A DNA stretch of 64,000 nt from JANQHS01 sp965227315 (lineage in GTDB: Bacteria; Bacteroidota; Bacteroidia; Cytophagales; CCMP332): positions 992,001-1,056,000 of the forward strand of contig OZ245737.1 in NCBI GenBank assembly GCA_965227315.1, read 5' to 3'. This document shows positions 8,588-16,964 of the stretch, one piece after another. Both the position numbers and the translations under genes were made by a program. Position 1 is the stretch's first letter. The number at the start of each line of letters is the position of its first letter. The notes under the pieces were generated by a model, which had not been told where the DNA came from, did no database searches, and was given only the letters and a program-made list of their open reading frames with translations.

Positions 8588-10913
8588 GTGGGATTTCCAG
8601 AAACACCGGATCCTCCTTTTTCTGAACGATAAACAGGCCTTCTCCATTCGTGGCCGCATGGTTGATCTTGAATGGTTTGATGCTCTTGAAATCCTGATCC
8701 AGAATATCCCAATCATGATCCCGCTGAACCAGGAAGGAAGGACCTTCAACCGGGATGATCTGTTCATAAACGGAAGAGAGCTTTTGGTTTCCCTCAAGAT
8801 CAAATAATCCCTGCTTTCCGCTTTTGATGGCGATCAGCCATTGACCGGTGGGCCCCCGATCGATATGATCCAACTCCGGGGGGAGAATGATGCCATCTCC
8901 CTTCTTAAAAAGGCCCACTTTCCCGTCCTTATGGATCTGCCAAAGCCCGGCGCCCAAATAGGCCACCGGATCATACCTCGGTTGCAAGAGGATCTTTTCG
9001 TTCTTATCAAATAGGCCCCAGCGCCCCTTAAGTTTGAACGGATAAAGCCCTTCTACCGGTGGCTTCACATCTTCGTACTGTGTCGAGATCACCAATGCGC
9101 CATTCTGGCCCAGAAATCCTTTGTTATTGTGGATCTCCACAGGGATGAGACCCTCAATTCCTACACCGATAGAATCATATTCATGACTGGGGCCTATCCA
9201 GTAAGATCTGGTTGCAAGGTCGAAAACCCCCCATCCCTTCCTATTATGGATAGTGACCAATCCCCGGCCATAGATGGCTGATATCCATTTGGCCGGTTCC
9301 CGGAAATAGGGTTTAAGGGATCTGTCCAGAAGTTGTTGTCCTCTGGGCAGCAGCAAGGTGAAAGCACTATCTCCGTTTTTGTACAAGGTTCTTCCCGCAA
9401 GTGTCATGTCCTCGGCGGAATCCAAAAATTGCAACCTCAGTTTCTGAGTATCCTCAAATGCAATGGTGTTCTTATCCACAACCCGGAAATAATTGGTTGT
9501 CGGAGGGACAATGATATTACCATCGGAGGAGATCAAGCCCTTCTTTCCCTTCTTCACCACATAGATCATCCCTTCGCTCATGCTGAGGATCCTGGAATAT
9601 GCCGAATCAGAGATCACTCCCTTGCCTTGATGATAAAGTACATACCCCGAATCACTCTTGATCGAGCATAGGTTTTCATCAAACCATGTGACTTCGGAGC
9701 CAAGATCCCTGAGGAGGTTGAGCCCGCGATCATAATGACCCCATACAAGCGAATCGTTCCGGATCAGAATGTTGTCCGGCAAGCCGGCAAGATCGGTATA
9801 AGGAATACAGGTGGTTGATGCACCCGGAAAGGCATCACAGACATAGTTGCGAGCCCTTTCTCTCTTAAGCCAAAAGGGAGGGTTGCGTGAGATCTCCCAT
9901 CCCGCCTTTGCTGTTCCCAACTCGATGAAATCCGTATTGAAATAAGTTTGGCTTTGGGTCTGTTTCCATACAAGATCACCGTTCGACCTGAAATAGCTGG
10001 TATCGGGTTGCCCCTGATGGATTGTATTCAAATCCCTGTTCAGAACCTGCCATTCGCTTTTGGGCGTCAGCCTGATCTTACTGATATAGGGCAGATAGGT
10101 CACCTTTCTGTATTGCAATTCGGAAAGCTGTTTTCCATCTCTGTCGACCACGCCCCAGCCATCTGCAGCTCTGGCAGCGAAGATCTGTTCGTTCAAAGAG
10201 GCGACTTCCAAAAAGGGTCCGGCTACAATTCTTTCGCTTTGGGGATCCAATACGTTGATCTCATCCCCATTTCCCGAGATCCCAACAAGCCCGCATTGGA
10301 GGGTAAATACCTGCTGAAAAACCTCTTCGGTCTGCATTTGGGCTTTTGAGATATCGATGAAGGTCCAGCCGCTCTTTTCTTCGCTAAAAACGGGAGCAAA
10401 CCCTCCAGCGAAATGATCCAGACTATCGAAGGGCTTGGACTTCCCTCCTCTTCCCAATGTTTTCAAATACCATTTTCCATCCTTGATCACACCGATCTTG
10501 TTTTCAGATGGCGGAAAGAAGTTTCTTCCGGAAAGCCTCCTGGCATTGGCTACGGAAAGCCATTGTTTGTTGGCATTGTAAAAAGGATCATCCGACCAGC
10601 CAACATATTGGTATTCCGCTTTCACAACCAAATTCCCCTTCCGGTCGATCAAGCCCCAGTATCCATACATCTGGATCCTGGCATAACCGTCCTGAAAGGG
10701 GTATGCCTTATGGTATTTCGGCGTGATCATGAAGGAACCGGAGGAATTGGCATATCCATAGGTCCCGTCCGAATACCTTTTGGGATAAAGCTCCTGATCG
10801 GCCTGAGCCCGCCCGGCTGTACTAACGCCGAGAAGTACGAAAATTATAATCCAGACCTTCACCATTTCCCCTTTTAAAAACCGATGTGAAAAAAAATTAA
10901 GAGCGGATCGCAA
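8580..10913 (-). CDS. Exported WG-repeat protein
   Basis: This 777-residue protein has a signal peptide (IIFVLLGVSTAGRAQA) and many degenerate WG repeats, seen as WGLIDRKGNLV, WGVVDRDGKQL, WGVFDL and WGLFDKNEKIL. WG (KWG Leptospira) repeats probably form a beta-propeller-like surface of unknown ligand. The ATG overlaps the end of the upstream MacB-type permease by 17 nt, so the two are cotranscribed. No catalytic motif is visible. Confidence 0.75.
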   Translation of the reverse strand: MRSALNFFSHRFLKGEMVKVWIIIFVLLGVSTAGRAQADQELYPKRYSDGTYGYANSSGSFMITPKYHKAYPFQDGYARIQMYGYWGLIDRKGNLVVKAEYQYVGWSDDPFYNANKQWLSVANARRLSGRNFFPPSENKIGVIKDGKWYLKTLGRGGKSKPFDSLDHFAGGFAPVFSEEKSGWTFIDISKAQMQTEEVFQQVFTLQCGLVGISGNGDEINVLDPQSERIVAGPFLEVASLNEQIFAARAADGWGVVDRDGKQLSELQYRKVTYLPYISKIRLTPKSEWQVLNRDLNTIHQGQPDTSYFRSNGDLVWKQTQSQTYFNTDFIELGTAKAGWEISRNPPFWLKRERARNYVCDAFPGASTTCIPYTDLAGLPDNILIRNDSLVWGHYDRGLNLLRDLGSEVTWFDENLCSIKSDSGYVLYHQGKGVISDSAYSRILSMSEGMIYVVKKGKKGLISSDGNIIVPPTTNYFRVVDKNTIAFEDTQKLRLQFLDSAEDMTLAGRTLYKNGDSAFTLLLPRGQQLLDRSLKPYFREPAKWISAIYGRGLVTIHNRKGWGVFDLATRSYWIGPSHEYDSIGVGIEGLIPVEIHNNKGFLGQNGALVISTQYEDVKPPVEGLYPFKLKGRWGLFDKNEKILLQPRYDPVAYLGAGLWQIHKDGKVGLFKKGDGIILPPELDHIDRGPTGQWLIAIKSGKQGLFDLEGNQKLSSVYEQIIPVEGPSFLVQRDHDWDILDQDFKSIKPFKINHAATNGEGLFIVQKKEDPVFLEIPPN

Positions 10914-12144
10914 TTACAGGATCGAGCCTTGCAGCGAGTGCGGCAGGTACGATCCCGGACAGAACCCCAACGACAGAAGACACACCCAATCCCAGAACGA
11001 CATTTTTAAAGCTCAAACTTAAGCCAAGAGCCCCCGTTGGCAAATAGGTGATCGCATATACGAGGATCAAACCGGCAATACCTCCGATCAGGCTCAAAAA
11101 CAATGCTTCGAAAAGAAACTCAAAAAGAATAAAGAAATTTTTAGCACCGAGAGACTTCTGGATCCCGATCAGACTTGTTCTCTCCTTCACCGATACAAAC
11201 ATGATGTTCGCAATTCCAAAACCTCCGACCAGAATTGAAAAACTTCCAATGATCCATCCCCCTACCCCGACAACATCAAAAACAGCGGTAACCATATTGG
11301 CCAGCATTTCGGGCCTGTTCATGGCAAAACTATCCTTGTCTTTGGGTTTTTGACCACGGATTGATCTTAACATGCCCCGGGCCTCGGATTCCAACTGTAT
11401 CAACCCCACATCTTCTTCATAGCCTTTCATGGCGATCCTGGGCTGAATGCCCATCTTCCTTCCCAATTGGTATATGCCGGTAAACGCCCTGAACGGGATA
11501 TACACATTGTCGTCATTGCTTGGGGCATCCAAGAGGTTTTCACCTTGTTTCTCCAGAACACCCAGGACCACAAATTTTCTTCCCTTGATCTTGATCTCTT
11601 TTCCCAATGCAGAGGTATTGACAAAAAGCCCTTCGGCTACATTTGACCCGATCAAAACCACATTCCTACCATTTTCCACCTCAAACTCCGTAAAATACCT
11701 GCCCTCTTCAAGTCTCATATCGGAAACCAGATTATGCTCATAGGAAACACCCAATACGGTTTTATCGTCGAGGCTGTTGTTCTTGTATTTCATCACACCG
11801 CCGCTGATGGCGAAGATGGACACCGCACTTGCGTTTTGCAGGTTGGCGTTCAGGCGCCTGTATTCATTGTAATTGACGTATGGTCTTTTCAAATAATCCC
11901 ACCAGGGGTCACCAGGTTTAAAATCATAGGGCCATTTTTCTATGTAAATGACCTTATCCCCAAGAAAGGCAAGACTCTCTTTGATACTTTTTTCAAGGCT
12001 ATCCACCACGGTAAAAACCCCGATAATGGCAAAGATCCCGATGGTTACGCCAAGCAGAGACAGTATGGTCCTGAGAATATTGGATCTTAATGCCTGCAGG
12101 GCAAAAAGGAAACTTTCACCTAATAATCTGACAAAAAGAACCAT
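10897..12144 (-). CDS. MacB/FtsX-type ABC transporter permease
   Basis: The 415-residue layout is typical: one N-terminal helix (ILRTILSLLGVTIGIFAIIGVF), a large periplasmic MacB-like core (residues 40-270) and three C-terminal helices of the FtsX domain (from IIGSFSILVGGFGIANIMFVSVKERT). Such permeases work in mechanotransmission or lipoprotein/peptide extrusion rather than classical transport. No ATPase gene is adjacent in the operon; the ABC ATPase at 13961 is of another subfamily, so the partner ATPase must lie elsewhere. Confidence 0.9.
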   Translation of the reverse strand: MVLFVRLLGESFLFALQALRSNILRTILSLLGVTIGIFAIIGVFTVVDSLEKSIKESLAFLGDKVIYIEKWPYDFKPGDPWWDYLKRPYVNYNEYRRLNANLQNASAVSIFAISGGVMKYKNNSLDDKTVLGVSYEHNLVSDMRLEEGRYFTEFEVENGRNVVLIGSNVAEGLFVNTSALGKEIKIKGRKFVVLGVLEKQGENLLDAPSNDDNVYIPFRAFTGIYQLGRKMGIQPRIAMKGYEEDVGLIQLESEARGMLRSIRGQKPKDKDSFAMNRPEMLANMVTAVFDVVGVGGWIIGSFSILVGGFGIANIMFVSVKERTSLIGIQKSLGAKNFFILFEFLFEALFLSLIGGIAGLILVYAITYLPTGALGLSLSFKNVVLGLGVSSVVGVLSGIVPAALAARLDPVIAIRS

Positions 12145-12201
12145 TGAGAATATTCCTCCAAGTGAGCTTGAAGTAAAATTATTATTTCGGCCCCTATTTT
12201 A

Positions 12202-12209
12202 TAAATTTG
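12202..12209 (+). promoter_or_regulatory. -7 promoter element for queA-ispD
   Basis: TAAATTTG matches TAnnTTTG exactly 22 nt upstream of the queA ATG, in the divergent queA/permease intergenic region. No TTG is seen at the ideal -33 spacing. Confidence 0.5.
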
Positions 12210-12231
12210 CGCCCTAAAATTTTCCCCGCCT

Positions 12232-13284
12232 ATGGCAATGAAGTTATCCGAATTTCGGTTCGATTTACCCAAGAAACTGGTCGCACAACACCCCACCCCT
12301 GAGAGAGACGGCGCAAAAATGATGGTTGTTGACAGGGAGACAGGAGACATAGAACACAAAGAATTCCGCGATCTGATCAATTATTTTGACGATGGAGATG
12401 TGATGGTCGTCAATGACACCAAGGTTTTTCCTGCCAGGCTGTATGGAAACAAGGAAAAAACGGGTGCCAGAATTGAGGTTTTCCTTCTAAGAGAACTGAA
12501 TCAGGATGCCAGATTATGGGATGTGTTGGTTGACCCCGCCCGAAAGATCAGGGTTGGGAACAAGCTTTATTTCGGAGAAGGAGAACTGGTAGCGGAGGTC
12601 ATCGACAACACCACTTCCAGGGGCAGAACCATCAGGTTCCTGTTTGACGGAGGCCCCAAGGACTTCTATCAAATGATCAATCGCCTGGGCCAGACCCCAC
12701 TACCCAAATACATTGACCGGGAGGCAGAGGAAGATGACAAGGATCGCTTTCAAACGATCTTTGCCAAAAATACCGGTGCAGTTGCCGCACCTTCTGCTGG
12801 TTTGCACTTCACCCCGCAAATGGTCAAAAGGCTTGAGCTAAAAGGTATTCAACTGGATCCCATCACCATGCATGTGGGACTCGGAAGTTTCAGGGAAGTT
12901 GACGTTGAGGACCTGACAAAGCATAAAATGGACTCTGAGAACTTTGAGGTGCCCAGAGATACCTGTGAAGTTGTGAACAAGGCTTTAGAAGACAAGAAGA
13001 GGATCTGTGCGATCGGAACGACGACGATGAGAGCAATTGAGTCCGCTGTGTCTGCCAACAACAAGCTTAAGGAAAACAAGGGTTGGACAGATAAATTCAT
13101 CTTTCCACCCTATGACTTCAAGATCGCAAATGCCCTGTTGTGCAATTTCCATGGCCCCGAATCCACACTTTACATGCTGGCATGTGCATTTGGCGGATAC
13201 CAGAATATTACCAAGGCTTATAAGGTGGCCATCAAGCAGAAATACAGATTTCTGACTTATGGTGATTGCATGCTGATCATCTAA
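12232..13284 (+). CDS. queA: tRNA preQ1(34) S-adenosylmethionine ribosyltransferase-isomerase QueA
   Basis: The 350-residue product shows QueA hallmarks: MKLSEFRFDLPKKLVAQHP at the N-terminus, AVAAPSAGLHFT, the HVGLGSFREVDVEDLTKHKM motif and the C-terminal YRFLTYGD. It adds the epoxycyclopentane ring to preQ1 in tRNA, giving epoxyqueuosine. Length and ends are normal. The stop lies 4 nt before the proposed ATA start of ispD. Confidence 0.96.
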   Translation: MAMKLSEFRFDLPKKLVAQHPTPERDGAKMMVVDRETGDIEHKEFRDLINYFDDGDVMVVNDTKVFPARLYGNKEKTGARIEVFLLRELNQDARLWDVLVDPARKIRVGNKLYFGEGELVAEVIDNTTSRGRTIRFLFDGGPKDFYQMINRLGQTPLPKYIDREAEEDDKDRFQTIFAKNTGAVAAPSAGLHFTPQMVKRLELKGIQLDPITMHVGLGSFREVDVEDLTKHKMDSENFEVPRDTCEVVNKALEDKKRICAIGTTTMRAIESAVSANNKLKENKGWTDKFIFPPYDFKIANALLCNFHGPESTLYMLACAFGGYQNITKAYKVAIKQKYRFLTYGDCMLII

Positions 13285-13288
13285 GACC

Positions 13289-13972
13289 ATAAAAGCGGAT
13301 TTCTCAAAATACGGGATCATCACTTCGGCCGGGCTGGGAACCCGGATGGGCGAAGAAATACCCAAACAACTCATCGAGCTCAGGGGAAAACCCCTGATCA
13401 TACATACCGTTGGCAAATTCCTGGAATTCTCATGGAACAGACTTCTGATCTCCGTACCGGAATTGTGGAAGGATCAAACCAGGGAGATCATCAAAAGCTA
13501 TTACCCGAATGCCCCGATCGAGTTTGTGATCGGAGGTGATACAAGGAGCAGATCGATCTTCAATTGCCTCAGTGTTTTGGAGGATGAGGATCTCAGGGGA
13601 GTTGTCAGTATTCATGACGGGGTGCGTCCCATGGTCGGCAAATCCCAGATCGCCAATTCCCTGAAGGAAGCGGGCAAATACGGTTCTGCGATTCCTGTGG
13701 TAAACCCTGTGGATACTGTAAGGACAGGAGAAATGGATGATTCCAGCTTATTGGACCGAGATCGGGTATATCTGGTTCAAACCCCGCAGTCCTTTGTATT
13801 GGGGAAGATCATTCAGGCCTATAAAAAAGGTGATATTCAGGGATTCACCGATGATGCCGGCGTTTACGAAAAAGAATTTGGAGAAGTACACCTGATCGAA
13901 GGGGAGGAAAAGAATATCAAGATCACTAAACCTTCGGATCTTGTGTTAGCGGAGTTCCTATTAGGCAGTTGA
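13289..13972 (+). CDS. ispD: 2-C-methyl-D-erythritol 4-phosphate cytidylyltransferase IspD, with probable ATA start
   Basis: The conserved CTP-binding motif GLGTRMGEEIPKQ, together with HDGVRP, VNPVDTV and LVQTPQSF, identifies IspD of the MEP isoprenoid pathway. The first ATG in frame (13346) falls inside the motif and would delete GLGTR. Upstream, the frame is open back to a stop at 13274 but has no ATG, GTG or TTG. ATA at 13289, 4 nt after the queA stop, gives the natural N-terminus KADFSKYGIITSAGLGTRMG and a normal 227-residue length. So either a non-standard start codon, a base error or an N-terminally damaged gene applies. It overlaps the convergent ABC gene by 12 nt. Confidence 0.85.
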   Translation: MKADFSKYGIITSAGLGTRMGEEIPKQLIELRGKPLIIHTVGKFLEFSWNRLLISVPELWKDQTREIIKSYYPNAPIEFVIGGDTRSRSIFNCLSVLEDEDLRGVVSIHDGVRPMVGKSQIANSLKEAGKYGSAIPVVNPVDTVRTGEMDDSSLLDRDRVYLVQTPQSFVLGKIIQAYKKGDIQGFTDDAGVYEKEFGEVHLIEGEEKNIKITKPSDLVLAEFLLGS

Positions 13973-14689
13973 TTTTTGCTCCATCTTTTCCCGACAGGAG
14001 GAGATGAATTCCTCTGTCAGATCATCCTGAACAACCTCATTGTCGCTTAGGAAAATTCCTTTCCCCCTGAATCCCCGGAGGTATTCAACCTCATGGGTTA
14101 CGAGGATGATGGCCTTATCCTCTTCTTCATAAAACCTTCGGATCGTGTCGAATACGAATTTCCTGTTATGCAGATCAAGATTAAGGGTCGGCTCGTCCAG
14201 GATAATGATGGGAGCATCCTGGGCGATGATCTGGGCCAGCCAGGCCAGCTGCCTTTCTCCACCGGAGATCTTGTCCAGATATTTATTCTCAAAACCCCGA
14301 AGGCCGCATCGCTCGATCGCCAGATCGATCTTTTCGCGATCCTCAGGCCGCTCTTTGGAAAAAAAATGCCGATATCTGATCCTGCCGAAGCCTACAAGTT
14401 CCTTGACCGTCATGTTGATTCCCAAGTTCAGCTTTTGAGGCAAATAGGAAACCAGACCGGATAGCTCCGAAATATCGATCGTGTTCAGGGGGCGCCCGAG
14501 GTAGGAAATGCTACCCGAATAGGAAATGTCCCTGTTCAGGGCTTTTAGCAGCGAGGATTTACCGGAACCATTTCTCCCAAGTACCCCTAAAAACCCGGGG
14601 CGGTCCAGTTTGAAACTCAGATTGTCCAGTACTTTTTTTGATCCGTAACGGACCTGAAGATCTGCAACCGCTAATGCAGGATCAGCCAA
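13961..14689 (-). CDS. ABC transporter ATP-binding protein (FecE/BtuD-like)
   Basis: This 242-residue ATPase has Walker A GRNGSGKSS, Q-loop region SYLPQKLNLG, signature SGGERQ, Walker B IIILDEPT and switch His (VTHE). The family usually energises iron-siderophore or cobalamin importers. No permease or binding protein is next to it, so the substrate is open. It lies 3 nt downstream of the DUF2795 gene and is presumably expressed from the strong promoter at 14942. Confidence 0.9.
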   Translation of the reverse strand: MADPALAVADLQVRYGSKKVLDNLSFKLDRPGFLGVLGRNGSGKSSLLKALNRDISYSGSISYLGRPLNTIDISELSGLVSYLPQKLNLGINMTVKELVGFGRIRYRHFFSKERPEDREKIDLAIERCGLRGFENKYLDKISGGERQLAWLAQIIAQDAPIIILDEPTLNLDLHNRKFVFDTIRRFYEEEDKAIILVTHEVEYLRGFRGKGIFLSDNEVVQDDLTEEFISSCREKMEQKSTA

Positions 14690-14692
14690 GGA

Positions 14693-14914
14693 TCAATATT
14701 CGTCCTCGTTAAAGAAAAAATCGTCTTTCGTGGGGTAATCGGGCCAGATCTCCTCAATGCTTTCAAAGGGTTGCCCGTCATCCTCAAGCTCCTGAAGATT
14801 TTCAACGACCTCCATAGGCGCACCGGAACGGATCGAAAAATCGATCAGCTCGTCTTTAGTTGCCGGCCAGGGTGCATCCTCTAGATAGGAAGCAAGCTCA
14901 AGGGTCCAATACAT
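14693..14914 (-). CDS. DUF2795 small acidic protein
   Basis: The 73-residue acidic protein (YWTLELASYLEDAPWPATKDELIDF) matches the DUF2795 pattern, with ELIDFSIRSGAP and a very acidic tail (KDDFFFNEDEY). Function is unknown; related Bacteroidota proteins are small and highly conserved. It is the first gene after an excellent promoter, with the ABC ATPase gene following. Confidence 0.85.
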   Translation of the reverse strand: MYWTLELASYLEDAPWPATKDELIDFSIRSGAPMEVVENLQELEDDGQPFESIEEIWPDYPTKDDFFFNEDEY

Positions 14915-14941
14915 AACTTATGAATTAAATAAAATCGGCCG

Positions 14942-14971
14942 CAAAAATAATTTTTTCGCGATGCGATACAA
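14942..14971 (-). promoter_or_regulatory. Consensus Bacteroidota promoter (TTG-N19-TAnnTTTG)
   Basis: Reading the minus strand, TTG (14971-14969), exactly 19 nt, then TATTTTTG (14949-14942). Both elements and the spacing fit the Bacteroidota housekeeping sigma factor. The start codon of the DUF2795 gene is 28 nt downstream, leaving a short leader. Confidence 0.8.
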
Positions 14972-15005
14972 CAATATAGATCAGTTTTTGAGCGAAATTT
15001 TTGAT

Positions 15006-16313
15006 TTAGCTCATTTCTATCTCATTGAGCAGATTTTCACGTATCCTTATTCTGAATTTTTGATTCTTCACCTTGGTCAAAAGCGTCTTTTCATCCGGAC
15101 TACCCGGGCTTGAAGAAGCCAGGTCAAGGTTTTCCTGAAGCAGCTTTGCGTCGGATTTCGCCTTTCGGATCAGATCCCTCATAATGGAGATCTGCAGGAT
15201 CTTCTTTTCGGAATCGGCCTTACTGGCAAAATCAGGAAACTTTTTCAACAGATTGATCTCCAGGGTCTTCTTTTCAAAGATCGAGGCGATGATCTCTCTG
15301 AACTTATTGTAAATGGTCTTGATCTCAGGGGCCATGGACCTTCCGGAACTCAGCCATTTTTCCTGCAATAGCTTCGCGGCGTCTACGGCGGAATTCAATT
15401 CCATGTCCTTGAGTCCCATGGCCTGGTTCAGGAGTTCCTCCTTCAATTTGAGCATCTCCGGGGCGAATGGCTCCGACCTCTGCTGTCCATAACCGCCCTG
15501 TCTTGGACCTCTTGGCGCCTGCCCTCTTCTCTTCCTTTGGATCGAAACGTCCTTGATCCTTTTCTCCAGCTTTCTCTGAAGGGCCAGATTAACCCTTTCG
15601 GGCAAGGGAGGCAGGCTTTTCCATTCTTTGGAGATCTCCTGCAAGGACTCATGGAAGCGATCATCATTTCTTAATGATCTCAAGGTGCCGACCTTTCCGA
15701 TGAGCTTATGGTAAAAGATGGTCACCTTCTTGAGTTCTTCCTTTTGCTTGGCCTGGTATTCCTTTTTCCTGGCGAAAAACTTGTCCAGCAGCTCACTGTA
15801 CTGCTTCTCCATATTATCCTTCTCATCATCGGTAACCGAGCCAGTCCTGAGCCATTTGTTCTTGTTCTCCTTGACCTCTTCTACGGTTTCGATCAGCTTT
15901 TCCTCCGGGCAATCGATGATCTTTTTCAATTCCTCCAGGAAAGTTTTTTTGAGTTCGAGGTTTCTGACCCTGTTCTCGTTGATCGACTTATCCAGGCCGG
16001 ATTTTAGATCCTCGATCTTGGCGACAAGGCCTTCAAAATCACCCAGACCATTATAGGTCATGAGTTTACCTTTTAAATGGACGAGCTTCATCAGGTAAGA
16101 ACCCTTGTTCGTCGCATTACCGATCGATTCTTCCAACTCCGTGATCTTGGACTCGAAGTTTTTGAATCTCTCTTCAAAATATTCCAGACTTTTTTCGGGG
16201 CTCTCTCTTACCACCCCTATTTCCATTTCAGGTTGATCAAGGAAGGCGTTGCGATAGATCTTATCGCCCTTCACATAACCAAATTGGTTTTCAGCAGTTT
16301 TATCTACAGACAT
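15006..16313 (-). CDS. DUF349-like coiled-coil cytoplasmic protein
   Basis: The 435-residue, highly charged and mostly helical protein starts FGYVKGDKIYRNAFLDQPE, a conserved N-terminal motif of Bacteroidota proteins sometimes labelled DNA repair ATPase. No Walker motifs are present here, so that label is not supported. The C-terminal half contains LLQEKWLSSGRSMAPEIKTI, similar to DUF349 helical repeats. A basic Arg/Gly patch (QRKRRGQAPRGPRQGGYGQQR) at about residues 260-280 could bind nucleic acid. Function unknown. Confidence 0.7.
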   Translation of the reverse strand: MSVDKTAENQFGYVKGDKIYRNAFLDQPEMEIGVVRESPEKSLEYFEERFKNFESKITELEESIGNATNKGSYLMKLVHLKGKLMTYNGLGDFEGLVAKIEDLKSGLDKSINENRVRNLELKKTFLEELKKIIDCPEEKLIETVEEVKENKNKWLRTGSVTDDEKDNMEKQYSELLDKFFARKKEYQAKQKEELKKVTIFYHKLIGKVGTLRSLRNDDRFHESLQEISKEWKSLPPLPERVNLALQRKLEKRIKDVSIQRKRRGQAPRGPRQGGYGQQRSEPFAPEMLKLKEELLNQAMGLKDMELNSAVDAAKLLQEKWLSSGRSMAPEIKTIYNKFREIIASIFEKKTLEINLLKKFPDFASKADSEKKILQISIMRDLIRKAKSDAKLLQENLDLASSSPGSPDEKTLLTKVKNQKFRIRIRENLLNEIEMS

Positions 16314-16439
16314 TGTGAACTTAATTTAAGTACAAATGACCCTTAAGGATTTCTCCTCTCAATACGGTGACTCAGCATCAAAACTAATCAATGATGATGA
16401 ATAAGAATCTATTTTAAAGTTACTTTGACAAAACGAAAT

Positions 16440-16964
16440 ATGGGAAAAATAATTCCAATTTCAGGTAAAAAACCGTTGATCGGTGAGAATTGTTTTCTGG
16501 CGGAAAACGCTTTGATCATCGGAGAGGTAAGGACAGGCAATGACTGCTCCTTTTGGTTCAATGCCGTGGTTCGGGGCGATGTTCACTCCATCGATATCGG
16601 AGATCGGGTTAATGTCCAGGATGGAGCCGTCATCCATTGCACCTATAAAACCGCTCCGACCAGGATCGGTAATAATGTGTCCATCGGCCATAATGCAATC
16701 GTGCATGGATGTACCATTGAGGATAATGTACTGATCGGTATGGGGGCCATAGTCATGGACCATGCCGTGGTCGAAGAGGGATCTATCATTGCCGCTGGTT
16801 CCGTAGTTCTGGCCAATACCGTGGTCAAGGGCGGCTCTATCTATGGTGGTGTTCCGGCCAAATTTTTGAAAAAGACCGACGAAAAAAACATCGAAGTCAT
16901 CAAGAGGACCCCAGGGAATTATCTGATGTATGCCAATTGGTTCGATCCGGAGATCAAATACTAG
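16440..16964 (+). CDS. Gamma-carbonic-anhydrase-like hexapeptide-repeat protein
   Basis: A left-handed beta-helix of hexapeptide repeats carries the three His of gamma-CA (VIHCTYK, IGHNAIVHGC) and the conserved N-terminus GKIIPISGKKPLIGENCFLAENA. Proteins of this group (YrdA/PaaY/CaiE) bind metal and may hydrate CO2 or be structural. I chose ATG 16440; an in-frame TTG at 16425 lies within a near-consensus promoter box (TTACTTTG, 16420-16427) and is unlikely to be translated. The stop overlaps the convergent dnaX by 4 nt. Confidence 0.85.
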   Translation: MGKIIPISGKKPLIGENCFLAENALIIGEVRTGNDCSFWFNAVVRGDVHSIDIGDRVNVQDGAVIHCTYKTAPTRIGNNVSIGHNAIVHGCTIEDNVLIGMGAIVMDHAVVEEGSIIAAGSVVLANTVVKGGSIYGGVPAKFLKKTDEKNIEVIKRTPGNYLMYANWFDPEIKY

